Source: Doris montereyensis (lineage: Eukaryota > Mollusca > Gastropoda > Nudibranchia > Dorididae). Taken from it: 64,000 nt of DNA. The DNA lies in assembly GCA_037039925.1 (NCBI GenBank), contig JAXRKP010001074.1, forward strand, positions 1-64,000, in the 5' to 3' direction. The notes beneath the pieces were generated by a model. The model was not told the origin of the DNA. It made no database searches and saw only the letters and a program-made list of their open reading frames with translations. Positions 1 through 11,989 of the stretch are shown in pieces; position 1 is the first letter of the stretch; every line of letters begins with the position of its first letter. The translations under genes and the position numbers were made by a program.

Positions 1-1975
1 GGCATACGACATAGTGTGGTAGTTTGTCATTGCTAGGCATACGACATAGTGTGGTAGTTTGTCATTGCTAGGCATACGACATAGTGTGGTAGTTTGTCAT
101 TGCTAGGCATACGACATAGTGTGGTAGTTTGTCATTGCTAGGCATACGACATAGTGTGGTAGTTTGTCATTGCTTTCTAGGCATACGACATAGTGTGGTA
201 GTTTGTTATTGCTTTCTAGGCATACGACATAGTGTGGTAGTTTGTCATTGCTTTCTAGGCATACGACATAGTGTGGTAGTTTGCCATTGCTTTCTAGGCA
301 TACGACATAGTGTGGTAGTTTGCCATTGCTTTCTAGGCATACGGCACAGTGTGGTAGTTTGTCATTGCTTTCTAGGCATACGGCATAGTGTGGTAGTTTG
401 CCATTGCTTTCTAGGCATACGACATAGTGTGGTAGTTTGTCATTGCTTTCTAGGCATACGACATAGTGTGGTAGTTTGTCATTGCTTTCTAGGCATACGA
501 CATAGTGTGGTAGTTTGCCATTGCATTGTGGTAGGCATAGGCATACGACATAGTGTGGTAGTTTGCCATTGCTTTTATTGCATAGTTTGCATACGATAGT
601 GTGGTAGTTTGTCATTGCTTTTAGGCATACAACATAGTGTGGTAGTTTGTCATTGCTTTAGGCATACGACATAGTGTGGTAGTTTGCCATTGCTTTCTAG
701 GCATACGGCATAGTGTGGTAGTTTGTCATTGCTTTCTAGGCATACGACATAGTGTGGTAGCCATTGCTTTCTAGGCATACGACATGCATTGCTTTCTAGG
801 CATAGACATAGTGTCTAGTTTGGTAGTTTGCCATTGCTTTTAGGCATACGGCATAGTGTGGTAGTTTGTCATTGCTTTCTAGGCATACGACATAGTGTGG
901 TAGTTTGTCCATTGCTTTCTAGGCATACGACATAGTGTGGTAGTTTGCCATTGCTTTCTAGGCATACGACATAGTGTGGTAGTTTGCCATTGCTTTCTAG
1001 GCATACGGCATAGTGTGGTAGTTGCCATTGCTTTCTAGGCATACGACACAGTGTGGTAGTTTGCCATTGCTTTCTAGGCATACGACACAGTGTGGTAGTT
1101 TGTCATTGCTTTCATGCATATAGTGTGGTAGTTTGCATTGCTTTCTAGGCATATGTTATAGTGTGGTAGTTTGTCATAGGCATACGCAGTGTGGTAGTTT
1201 GTCATTGCTTTCTAGGCATACGACATAGTGTGGTAGTTTGCCATTGCTTTCTAGGCATACGACACAGTGTATAGTTTGCCATTGCTTTCTGCATACGGCA
1301 CAGTGTGGTAGTTTGCTTTCATTGCTTTCTAGGCATACGACACAGTGTGGTAGTTTGCCATTGCTTTCTGGGCATCTATAGGCATACGACACAGTGTGGT
1401 AGTTTGCCATTGCTTTCTAGGCATACGACATATTGTGGTAGTTTGCCATTGCTTTCTATCATACGACACAGTGTGGTAGTTTGCCATTGCTTTCTAGACA
1501 TACGACACAGTGTGGTAGTTTGCCATTGCTTTCTAGACATACGACACAGTGTGGTAGTTTGCCATTGCTTTCTAGGCATACGACACAGTGTGGTAGTTTG
1601 CCATTGCTTTCTAGGCATACGACATAGTGTGGTAGTTTGCAATTGCTTTCTGCTTTCTAGGAATACGACATAGTGTGGTAGTTTGCCATTGCTTTTCTTT
1701 CTCGGCATATGACATAGTGTGGTAGTTTGCCATTGCTTTCTACGCATACGACATAGTGTGGTAGTTTGCCATTGCTTTCTAGGCATACGACACAGTGTGG
1801 TAGTTTGCCATTGCTTTCTAGGCATACGACATAGTATGGTAGTTTGCCATTGCTTTCTAGGCATACGACACAGTGTGGTAGTTTGTCATTGCTTTCTAGA
1901 CATACGACATAGTGTGGTAGTTTGCCATTGCTTTCTAGACATACGACATAGTTGGGTAGTTTGCCATTGCGTTCC
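1..1975. repeat. 39-bp tandem array derived from a SINE tail
   Basis: About 50 head-to-tail copies of a 39-bp unit containing GGCATACGACATAGTGTGG and TTTGCCATTGC. The first four copies are 35 bp. It continues past the left edge. At its right end the array runs into a SINE body and tRNA-like head (minus strand, to 2118). A single copy of the unit sits in the same position in another copy of that SINE at 45785-45975. Confidence 0.95.
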
Positions 1976-2118
1976 ACCCCGGTTTTACTTTCCCCAAGGC
2001 TGAACAGGTCTAGCTACCCACATTTCGCTGCTGCTGGGCCAACATTTGTCGGTTCTGGGAATCGAACTTCGGCCTGCTACATGGTAGAAAGGCGCTCTTC
2101 CGACTGAGCTACCAGCAC
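1976..2118 (-). mobile_element. tRNA-derived SINE (body and head) next to the 39-bp array
   Basis: The minus strand starts GTGCTGGTAGCTCAGTCGG (box A) and has GTTCGATTCCC (box B), like a tRNA but without a usable acceptor stem partner. About 70 bp of unrelated body leads into the 39-bp units. The tail motif GCAATGGCAAACTACC resembles 3' tails shared by RTE-clade LINEs and their SINEs. Confidence 0.75.
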
Positions 2119-2282
2119 CTCAAGTGAAAGTAATGACACAAGATAATATGAAAGCCACATAGGAACAAAGACGAGAAAAATACATGGAATAAACAGAAAA
2201 AAATCCAGGCCACCAGGGGATCGAACCCGCGACCTCGCCATGAAAAGAAAGCTTCCTACCAACTGAGCTAACTACGCTCCCC
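2119..2282 (-). mobile_element. tRNA-derived SINE, family A
   Basis: The minus-strand head GGAGCGTAGTTAGCTCAGTT and box B GGTTCGATCCCC are followed by a body containing CTCGTCTTTGTTCCTATG. Near-identical copies occur at 13774-13955 (plus), with relatives at 34727, 35684, 47810 and 60660. Confidence 0.8.
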
Positions 2283-2399
2283 TCAATTAGGTATCGCGAA
2301 ATCTCAAAAGAAAACTCACATTATCACCGACATTGTTCTGTTAAATAGTTTACCTTATTCTTTGAATAATTTGTCAATGCATGTTTTTGTTTCTTCCAG

Positions 2400-2505
2400 G
2401 GGAGAGAGCGGATGGTTTAGAATCGTAACGTCGAAATATGGAAAGGGCAAGGACAGTCTTGGGATTGAGAACGAATGCTTTTATGCTGATCCAATTCTGG
2501 CGTGA
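2400..2505 (+). CDS. Cathepsin Z-like peptidase, last exon (rest outside or unseen)
   Basis: After acceptor TTCTTCCAG the plus strand reads GESGWFRIVTSKYGKGKDSL, then GIENECFYADPILA and a stop. This is the C-terminal segment of cathepsin Z (family block GERGWLRIVTS, then a Cys-containing tail). The exon is intact and starts in phase 2. No further exon was found between 1 and 2400, which holds a 39-bp tandem array and SINEs, so the rest of this plus-strand gene should lie to the left. It is a different copy from the minus-strand gene at 20-40 kb. A weak poly(A) signal (ATTAAA) lies near 2820. Cathepsin Z is a lysosomal carboxypeptidase of the papain family. Confidence 0.82.
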
Positions 2506-2918
2506 TTTGCATGGAAGAAAAGTCTGCCCTTCTCATAATTTGCTGGAAAAATGATTCATTTGAGAATAACTTACGTCGGGACCCCATGCACTGTGATACA
2601 CTGATACACTCAAGATTCCAATTTTTTATTCAATACAGTAAAATTTGTTCCTCGAAAACGAAGCCTTCTTTTTAGATCACATGCATTGGTGTTTCATTAA
2701 CGTATTTTTAATATTATAGGCCTTGCATCATATTATGTAGAATACAATGATTACATATCTTATCTTCTTTTATTCCACACATTTGTAGAAAAATATGTGC
2801 ATGGTATGGTTTTACTTGATTAAAGAGTATGTACAGGCTAACATCTTTCGTCTTATCTTCTTTGATATTTTATCTTGGTTTTCTTTTTTCATGCTTCTTG
2901 TTGTTGTTGCAGTGTATA

Positions 2919-2920
<2 letters not shown>

Positions 2921-2953
<33 letters not shown>
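2921..2953. repeat. (GT)n microsatellite
   Basis: Near-perfect GT run next to the 3' end of a minus-strand SINE (2962-3243). Confidence 0.9.
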
Positions 2954-2955
<2 letters not shown>

Positions 2956-2961
2956 ATAAAG

Positions 2962-3243
2962 TTCCTTCATGCCACTGCGGCCCATAGATCCGGAGTTTAT
3001 CCCGGTTTCTATAGCCTGAAGTAGAATATGTGATAATAATCACTCCTGGACAGGACACTAGTCTGACGCAGGTTTTTACTCTTAAGCTAGTGCTTGAACC
3101 CATTTTGCACCTGGGTCGAGGGGGAAATGCGTGTTAAGTGTCTTTCCCAAGGAACACAACGTCAGATTTGGCTTTTGCTAGATTCGAACCCGGGACCTCA
3201 CGATCCCCAATCTGGCAGCCTAACCGTTCGGCCACCGACGCTG
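2962..3243 (-). mobile_element. tRNA-derived SINE, family C, near full length
   Basis: The minus-strand head GTGGCCGAACGGTTAGGCTG (Leu/Ser-type box A) and GGTTCGAATC (box B) precede a body with GGGAAAGACACTTAACACGC and CTATAGAAACCGGGATAAAC. Other copies: 16560-16680 (part), 40910-41205, 56368-56655. It is flanked on both sides by GT microsatellites. Confidence 0.82.
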
Positions 3244-3364
3244 TGTGTGTTTGCGTGTCTGTGTGTGTATATATGCGCGTGTGTACGTGTGTATGCGTGC
3301 AAGTGTGTATGTATGTACATGTGTGCTTGTGTGTATGTGTGTGTGTGTGTGTGTGTGTTTGTGT
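3242..3364. repeat. (GT)n microsatellite, imperfect
   Basis: GT-rich run with TA and GC interruptions, directly abutting the 5' end of the SINE. A further short GT run lies at about 3547-3575. Confidence 0.9.
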
Positions 3365-3639
3365 GACGGGAGAGATGGCCGGATGCCTGAGGGTGGTTTT
3401 ACTCGTTAAGGTACAAGTATTTAGAAATTCTTAAAACCTTTTATATCCTTGATTACCAAATACATTTTTCTTACCTTGCTTGAGAACCCCAAATGGCAAC
3501 TTATTCTACACACCAACTTTAAGATACGTAACAAGGGTACAACCGACGTGTGTATGTGTGTTTGTGTGTGTGTGTCATCTCATCTTCACAAATACAATTC
3601 AATACCTTTAGAACACATCACATTCGATTAGAAAGAACA

Positions 3640-3736
3640 TCTCCTTTAAAAAAATAAAAAATTAATAAAAATAAAAAATAAAAATAAAATAAATTTAAAA
3701 AAAAAAAATTTAAAAAAATAAAAAAAAATAAAAAAA

Positions 3737-3822
<86 letters not shown>
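3640..3822. repeat. A-rich tract followed by (TA)n
   Basis: AAATAAAA-type low-complexity sequence passing into about 40 TA dinucleotides. Confidence 0.95.
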
Positions 3823-3823
<1 letters not shown>

Positions 3824-3840
3824 TTAAAAAATAAAAAATA

Positions 3841-3965
3841 ATAGTGCCGTCCACGACACCCTGAGATCACCACAATGGCGGACGGGATAATGTTCAATGA
3901 AACAAACACATATCGTCCGCGTGGGCACCGAAAGGTGCCCCCCCCCCTGGCATTTCGTTTCTGTT
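3841..3965. repeat. Unnamed dispersed repeat fragment
   Basis: It contains ACACCCTGAGATCACCACAA and then GGCGGACGGGATA, which recur inverted at 56145-56180. GTGGGCACCGAAAGGTGCC resembles a segment near 12175-12205, also inverted. No coding content; class unknown. Confidence 0.45.
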
Positions 3966-3989
3966 AGAGAAAGGAATATACATGGATGA

Positions 3990-4292
<303 letters not shown>

Positions 4293-4299
4293 GTCTTGT

Positions 4300-4395
4300 C
4301 CAAGGAAAGAAAAACAACGATATACCTGAAGCCGGGCTCGAACCCAGTACCTCTGAGTCACAGTGCAATACTATTTCACCACACAGCCATATTGT
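4300..4395 (-). mobile_element. tRNA-like SINE head fragment
   Basis: The minus strand carries GGTTCGAGCCC (box B) and an upstream box A-like GGCTGTGTGGTGAAATAG. It directly abuts the ATT microsatellite, which may mark its 3' tail. Confidence 0.55.
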
Positions 4396-4829
4396 CTTTT
4401 TAATAAATACTTTTTTCTTATAATTAATCAAAATCAAAGCACAAAACATTTCAAAATCAAAGCACAAAAAATATTACTACAAGCGACATAACATGATGTT
4501 AATATATTTACCTAATTTTAAATGAACGCTTTGCTATTTACAGAGGAAGAAAAAATATGGGTTTGTAGATATAGATTTATAATCTACCAAATCTCTGCAC
4601 TAGAGCGGCCGCATCACAGACTATACACCATTATAACGTGATAGACCATTTTATTCAGTGTCCTTCTCAACTCAATGGGGAGCTCGCAGTATGGCTGCGT
4701 GTACGGAACGACATGCTGTCATTCTAATCAATGTATTCGACAATCTTAGAAAAAATGAAATCTATATTTATCAGGACGGCGGGCGGGCGGGGGTGGGGGT
4801 AGGGGAGCATAACACCGATACCCGCACAA

Positions 4830-5113
4830 TCGCTCGCCGACTGTTCATCCTTTATCTCCCAACAGGCCCTTTCAGGCCATTTCATTCAGTCCTTTTCAAC
4901 TTCTTGGGGAACATGCAGTACACCAGCATGTTAGCTGGATAATCAAATTTACACCTGAGTTAAGTGAGGAAAGCAGAGTGAAATACCTTTCCCAAGAGTA
5001 CAACGTTGTGAAAAGAAAATCCGCTTGTGCCAGCAGTGGGGCTAGAGCCAGGTCCTCGTGATTACCAGCTCTCACTACTACGGTTTAGCTCTGGGACTAC
5101 CTATACTGGAGAT
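4830..5113 (-). mobile_element. tRNA-derived SINE, family B
   Basis: The minus strand reads from a head with a GGTAATCACGAGGACCTGGC-like box region into CTCTTGGGAAAGGTATTTCA, ACTTAACTCAGGTGTAAATT and CCATTTCATTCAG-type sequence. Full-length relatives lie at 49580-50005 and 54460-54797, with head copies at 58203 and 58651. A diverged second body segment lies at 4640-4700. Confidence 0.7.
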
Positions 5114-5579
5114 TTCCTAGGTTTAGCTACAACGCCTCATAAAATAGGCTTAAGAAGTAAATACGTGCACATAATAGTTGCGCTTAGAACTGTAAACGAT
5201 GACCTTTTCTTTTTATCTTTATGATTATCTTCGTCGCCATTGCTAGATCTACCATTTCGCTGGTGTATTTGCCTATGGGTATACGTTTAATTTTCTGATC
5301 CTAAGTTAGAAGTTCGATCCCCTGTTCAGAGTTTGCTGATGAGTTCATGGAACATTCTCTTTACACACTATACTTGCTCCAATCAGATATAAAATAAATA
5401 CCCAAAAATATTGCATTGAAAGAATATTGTCAGTATGCGAGGTACAAATGGCAGATCCTTTGTATGCTACTTGAGGTTGATATAGCATCATGGTTGGAAT
5501 AGACTTGTCGGGAGAACCTTGTTAAGCGCTAAGAGCACGTATTACTGGATAAATGCTCATCACAAGAACTCTACTTAAC
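5114..5579. other. No feature recognised
   Basis: Unique-looking sequence. One short segment near 5300-5325 resembles box B of a SINE (AGTTCGATCCCC), but no head is clear. No coding block seen. Confidence 0.5.
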
Positions 5580-5940
5580 ACTGTACAGTACTACCACTAC
5601 CATTACACCACCACCACCACTACGGCTGACCGCTACTACTTTTGCTATTGCCACTTTTATCACCACTGTTATCACTACCACTGGTACTACTTCTGCTGAT
5701 TTTACAACTGTCTCCTCTTGTCTTCCTTTCGTACTCTCCATCCTCCTACTCCTTATCATTATTGCCACCATCGTAACATCATCATGCTAGAATTATATTG
5801 CGGCCTGTTAAAATCCTCCTCCTCCTCCGTATCATTACTGTAATCATCGCAATCATCGTCATCACCGTCGTCATACCTCCATATCCATTTCCTTCTCCTA
5901 TCGACCATGCACTAGAATTATATTGCGGCCTGTTAAAATA
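5580..5940. repeat. Degenerate ACC/ATC/TCC-rich tract with a 28-bp direct repeat
   Basis: Imperfect triplet-rich sequence at 5580-5770 and 5815-5905. The segment CTAGAATTATATTGCGGCC (continuing TGTTAAAAT) occurs at about 5786 and again at about 5911, bracketing the second tract. Confidence 0.75.
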
Positions 5941-6012
5941 ACAAACCAAAGAAAACAGTTCAATTTTTGCGGAGATGGCAAACGGACGGCTGTTTGTTTA
6001 TTTCATCTTCAC

Positions 6013-9000
6013 GAAGAGATAGAGGCATGATGAACGAAGAGATAGAGACATGATGAACGAAGAGATAGAGACATGATGAACGAAGAGATAGAGACATGAT
6101 GAACGAAGAGATAGAGACATGATGAACGAAGAGATAGAGACATGATGAACGAAGATAGAGACATGATGAATGAAGATAGAGACATGATGAACGAAGAGAG
6201 AGACATGATGAACGAAGATGATAGAGACATGATGAACGAAGATAGAGAAATGATGAACGAAGATAGAGACATGAACGAAGATAGAACATAATGAAGAAGA
6301 TAGAGACATGATGAACGAAGATAGAGACATCATGAATGAACGATAGAGACATGATGAACGAAGATAGAGACATGATGAACGAAGAGATAGAGACATGATG
6401 AACGAAGATAGAGACATGATGAACGAAGATAGAGACATTATGAACGAAGATAGAGACATGATGAACGAAGAGATGAGACATGATGAACGAAGATAGAGAC
6501 ATGATGAACGAATGAAGATAGAGACATGATGAACGAAGATAGAGACATGATGAACGAAGATAGAGACATGATGAACGAAGAGATAGAGACATGATGAACG
6601 AAGATAGAGACATGATGAACGAAGATAGAGACATGATGAACGAAGACATAGAGGCATGATGAACGAAGATAGAGACATGATGAACGAAGAGATAGAGACA
6701 TGATGATGAACGCATGATGAAGATAGAGACATGATGAACGAAGATAGAGACATGATGAACGAAGATAGAGACATGATGAACGAAGATAGAGACATGATGA
6801 ACGAAGAGATAGAGACATGATGAACGAAGATAGAGACATGATGAACGAAGATAGAGACATGATGAACGAAGATAGAGACATGATGAACGAAGATAGAGAC
6901 ATGATGAACGAAGATAGAGACATGATGAACGAAGATAGAGACATGATGAACGAAGATAGAGACATGATGAACGAAGATAGAGACATGATGAACGAAAGAT
7001 AGAGACATGATGAACGAAGATAGAGACATGATGAACGAAGAGATGGGATGAACGAAGAGAGAGACATGATGAACGAAAGATAGAGACATGATGAACGAAA
7101 GATAGAGACATGATGAACGAAGAGATAGACATGATGAACGAAGAGAAGACATGATGAACGAAGAGATAGACATGATGAACGAAGAGATAGAGAGATGATG
7201 AACGAAGAGATAGAGACATGATGAACGAAGAAGATAGAGACATGATGAACGAAGAGATAGACATGATGAACGAAGAGATAGACATGATGAACGAAGATGA
7301 TAGAGACATGATGAACGAAGAGAGAGACATGATGAACGAAGATAGACATGATGAACGAAGAGATAGACATGATGAACGAAGAGATAGACATGATGAACGA
7401 AGAGATAGACATGATGAACGATAGACATGATGAACGAAGAGATAGACATGATGAACGAAAGATAGATGAACGAAGAGATAGATGATGAACGAAGATAGAG
7501 ACATGATGAACGAAGAGATAGACATGATGAACGAAGAGATAGACATGATGAACGAAGATATAGACATGATGAACGAAGATAGAGACATGATGAACGAAGA
7601 CATGATGAACGAAGAGATAGACATGATGAACGAAGAGATGAGACATGATGAACGAAGAGATAGACATGATGAACGAAGAGATAGACATGATGAACGAAGA
7701 GATAGACGATGATGAACGAAGATATAGACATGATGAACGAAGAGATAGACATGATGAACGAAGAGATAGACATGATGAACGAAGAGATAGAGACATGATG
7801 AACGAAGATATAGATGATGAACGAAGAGATAGACATGATGAACGAAGATAGAGAACATAGACATGATGAACGAAGATAGAGACATGATGAACGAAGAGAT
7901 AGACATGAGAGATAGAGACATGATGAACGAAGATAGAGACATGATGAACGAAGAGATAGACATGATGAATGAAGATAGAAACATGATGAACGAAGATAGA
8001 GACATGATGAACGAAGAGATAGACATGATGAATGAAGATAGAGACATGATGAACGAAGATAGAGACATGATGAACGAAGAGATAGACATGATGAATGAAG
8101 ATAGAAAGATGAACGAAGAGATAGACATGATGAACGAAGAGATAGAGACATGATGAACGAAGAGAAGACATGATGAACGAAGAGAGACATGATGAACGAA
8201 GAGATAGAGACATGATGAACGAAGAGATAGACATGATGAACGAAGAGATAGACATGATGAACGAAGAGATAGAGACATGATGAACGAAGAGATAGACATG
8301 ATGAACGAAGAGAAGATATGATGAACGAAGAGATAGAGACATGATGAATGAAGAGATAGACATGATGAACGAAGAGATAGATATGATGAACGAAGAGATA
8401 GAGACATGATGAACGAAGAGATAGACATGATGAACGAAGAGATAGACATGATGAACGAAGAGATAGACATGATGAACGAAGAGATAGACATGATGAACGA
8501 AGAGAGAGACATGATGAACGAAGATAGAGACATGATGAACGAAGAGATAGAGACATGATGAACGAAGATATAGACATGATGAACGAAGAGATAGACATGA
8601 TGAACGAAGATAGAGACATGATGAACGAAGATAGAGACATGATAGAGATAGACATGATGAACGAAGATAGAGACATGATGAACGAAGAGATAGACATGAT
8701 GAACGAAGAGATAGAAGATGATGAACGAAGATAGAGGCATGATGAACGAAGATAGAGACATGATGAACGAAGAGAGACATGAACGAAGAGAAATGATGAA
8801 CGAAGATAGAAGATGAACGAAGATGAAGACAGATGAACGAAGATAGAGACATGATTATGATGAACGAAGATAGAGGCATGATGAACGAAGATAGAGGCAT
8901 TGAACGAAGAGATAGAATGATGAACGAAGATAGAGGTATGATGAACGAAGATTGATTAGAGATGATGAACGAAGAGATAGACATGATGAACGAAGATAGA

Positions 9001-10015
9001 GACATGATGAACGAAAGATAGACATGATGAACGAAGAGATCCTTGATGAACGAAGATAGAGGCATGATGATAGACATGATGAACGAAGATAGACTGATGA
9101 ACAATGATCAGACAGATGAACGAAGATATGAACGATGAGAGACTGATGAACGAAGAATAGAGATGATTTGATGAACGAAGATCTGATGAACGAAGAAAAT
9201 GAACGAAGAGATAGACATGATGAACAAACATGATGAACGAAGATCATGATGAACAAAACAGAAAATGCAAACATGATGAACGAAGATAGAATGATTGAAC
9301 TCATGATTAAATGATGAACGAAGATTCATGATGAACACAACCCCTAGGAGACACCTAATAGACATGATGAACGAAGATAGAGACATGATGAACGAAGATC
9401 ATGATGAACAAAAGGATGATGAACGAAGATGACATGATGAACGAAGATTATAATATGATATATGATTTGATGAACGGGAACAATGAACGAAGATAGAAAG
9501 ATGAACGAAGATAGAGACATGATGAACGAAGAGATAGACATGATGAACGAAGATAGAGACATGATGAACGAAGATCTGATGAACGAAGATAATGATTAAC
9601 GAAGATGAACATGATGAACGAAGATGAAGATGAACGAAGAGAGAGACATTGAACGAAGATAGAGAATGATGAACGAAGATGGAATTGAAACGAAGTATTG
9701 AAGAGATAGAAAGGAACGAAGAAAGACATGATGAACAAGATGGAGAAAATTAGAACTTTACAAGATAGAGATGATGAAGATTCATGATGAACGAAGATAG
9801 AGACATGATGAACGAAGATAGATTACATGATGAACGAAGAGATAGAGACATGATGAACGAAGATAGAGACATGATGAACGAAGAGAAAAATGATAGAGAC
9901 ATGATGAACGAAGAGATAGACATGATCGAAGATAGAGACATGAGACGAAGATAGAGACATGATGAACAAATAGACATGATTGACGAAGATCATGATTAAC
10001 GAAGATAGAGACATG
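6013..10015. repeat. 4-kb array of 21-23-bp units
   Basis: Units of the type ATGATGAACGAAGATAGAGAC (21 bp), with GAGATAGAC and GAGATAGAGAC variants (21 and 23 bp). The array is regular to about 8700 and increasingly broken from there to 10015. The plus strand is strongly purine rich. Very long open frames on both strands are products of the repeat. Confidence 0.97.
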
Positions 10016-10480
10016 AGAACGAGGTGACAGTTGGATTCACGAGGCAGTGAATTGGAAATACAAAGTAGATATTCTTATGTCGCCATATTCTGAAACCTGA
10101 TTGATTTTCTCGTTGGGTACCAAACCAGATGTTTTACAGATCAATATCAGACCTGATAGCGATGATGACTTCAAAGTCTCTTCAAAATCAAAGGGTGAAC
10201 AAAACAGTCTGACAAACAGAAAATGCAAACAACAATGATTAAAAATCTTACAATCAAATCCATCTGGCAAAAAGGATGCTATAACTTATAATTTATAATT
10301 TATGGGAACAATATAAAAGGATCGTACCAGACAAACACATCTTATAATATTGAAGAAACGTCGAGAGCATTGGAAGTCGAAAATGAAAACACAAGATGTT
10401 TACACAGAATGTTCGTGAACCCAATGAAAAATGTCACATTCTAGACCAAATTAATCTACCAGACGGGTGACAAAAATCAT
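10016..10480. other. No gene recognised; possible start of the LINE remnant
   Basis: Unique-looking sequence after the array. The phrase ACAGAAAATGCAAAC occurs both at about 9260 inside the broken array edge and at about 10218, suggesting that the array edge was rearranged with its flank. No protein family recognised. Confidence 0.4.
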
Positions 10481-11985
10481 TTCTCGGACCACACCACCTT
10501 TTGATCACCCTGGCTCCTTCCAAACACAGATCGTAAATCGAAATCCATCTTAACATATTTCCAATGAGCTTGTCGAAAAGAAAACACTGTTTTGTAACAA
10601 AATCACGATCTTAACTCCAATGAGAAAGAAAACACTGTTTTGTAACAAAATCACGATCTTAACTCCAATGAGAAAGAAAACACTGTTTTGTAACAAGATG
10701 ACGATCTTAACTCCAATGAGAAAGAAAACACTGTTTGTAACAAGATGACGATCTTAACTCCAATGAGAAAGAAAACACTGTTTGTAACAAGATGACGATC
10801 TTAACTCCAATGAAAAAGAAAACACTGTTTGTAACAAGATGACGATCTTAACTCCAATGAAAAAGAAAACACTGTTTGTAACAAGATGACGATCTTAACT
10901 CCAATGAAAAAAAACACTGTTTGTAACAAGATGACGATCTTAACTCCAATGAAAAAGAAAACACTGTTTGTAACAAGATGACGATCTTAACTCCAATGAA
11001 AAAGAAAACACTGTTTGTAACAAGATGACGATCTTAACTCCAATGAAAAAGAAAACACTGTTTGTAACAAGATGACGATCTTAACTCCAATGAAAAAGAA
11101 AACACTGTTTGTAACAAGATGACGATCTTAACTCCAATGAAAATGAAAACACTGTTTGTAACAAGATGACGATCTTAACTCCAATGAAAAAAAACACTGT
11201 TTGTAACAAGATGACGATCTTAACTCCAATGAAAATGAAAACACTGTTTGTAACAAGATGACGATCTTAACTCCAATGAAAAAGGAAACGACCACGCACC
11301 AAGTGGTTTAATGAAAACATTATAAAAATGAAACAAGAGAGACGCAAAGCTGAAAGAAACTGACGGAGAACGAAACTCGAGGTGTGTAAAGAAATCTACA
11401 GTAAACTTAACAATGACACAAACAAAGCAATCAATGAAGAAGCAAAACAAAACAAAAAAAGCGCAATGACATGTAAGAGAAAACATAACTGAAAAGTAAA
11501 ATACCCAAAATGACTTTTCAAAATCATAAATGGTCATCTAAAAGATGGTCGCTGTCAAAATTCCCTTCCAACGCATGACGTTGACAACAAAACGAACTAT
11601 CTGCACGTTTCAACCAATGCTTCCTCATCAAAGTAGCAAACAGCCGTTAGATCAACAACTGCCCTCACACAGACGATCTTACAATCTTACACTAAGCAAG
11701 ATTTAACACCTTACTCTTCATTTGAGAGCCAGTAACAGAACATCAAATTGAATTGATCGTAAGACTAAGAGCAAGTTCAATTAAATCTTGTAAACTTGAC
11801 AGCATACCGACGTGAGTGATTAAAAAATCGTGTATCGCTGAGCTTGTTCCATCACTAGCCTCGATTGTCAATTGCTCTTTAAAACAGTCTGACTTTTTTA
11901 CCATCATGCAAGGAAACCGTCGTTACTTCATCACTGAAGAAGATCTCATTAGACAAAGAAATAGTGAAAAAGACCCGCCCAAAAC
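10480..11985 (+). mobile_element. Degenerate CR1-like LINE with an internal tandem array
   Basis: Plus-strand pieces in shifting frames resemble a CR1/Jockey-group LINE. They are an SDHTT-type endonuclease end near 10470-10500, then RPRTKWFNENIIKMKQERRK (11289 on) with EVCKEIYSKLNNDTNKAINE (11380 on). FKIINGHLKDGRC follows near 11520, then IKSCKLDSIPT, IKKSCIAELVPSLASIVNCS (11816 on) and CKETVVT-SLKK near 11910. Stops and shifts are frequent. A 47-bp array occupies 10575-11283, between the endonuclease and reverse-transcriptase parts. Clade assignment is tentative. Confidence 0.65.
10575..11283. repeat. 47-bp tandem array inside the LINE
   Basis: About 15 copies of a 47-bp unit containing GTAACAAGATGACGATCTTA and AACTCCAATG. 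Early copies differ at a few shared positions from later ones (AAAATCACG versus AAGATGACG), showing local homogenisation. Confidence 0.95.
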
Positions 11986-11989
11986 TGCC

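Noticed and set aside
1..1975. Possible CRISPR-like array
   Set aside because: Units are contiguous with no unique spacers, there are no cas genes, and the surroundings are eukaryotic.
2036..2282. True tRNA genes
   Set aside because: Box A and B are recognisable, but acceptor stems do not pair and tRNA-unrelated bodies follow; copies recur through the window as SINEs.
4600..4620. NotI site (GCGGCCGC) as a sign of vector sequence
   Set aside because: The flanks are ordinary genomic repeat sequence with no vector backbone.
5960..9104. Open frames of about 900 codons rich in Ser, Ile and Phe on the minus strand
   Set aside because: They exist in several frames at once because the 21-23-bp unit lacks stops; no family match, no splice or start context.
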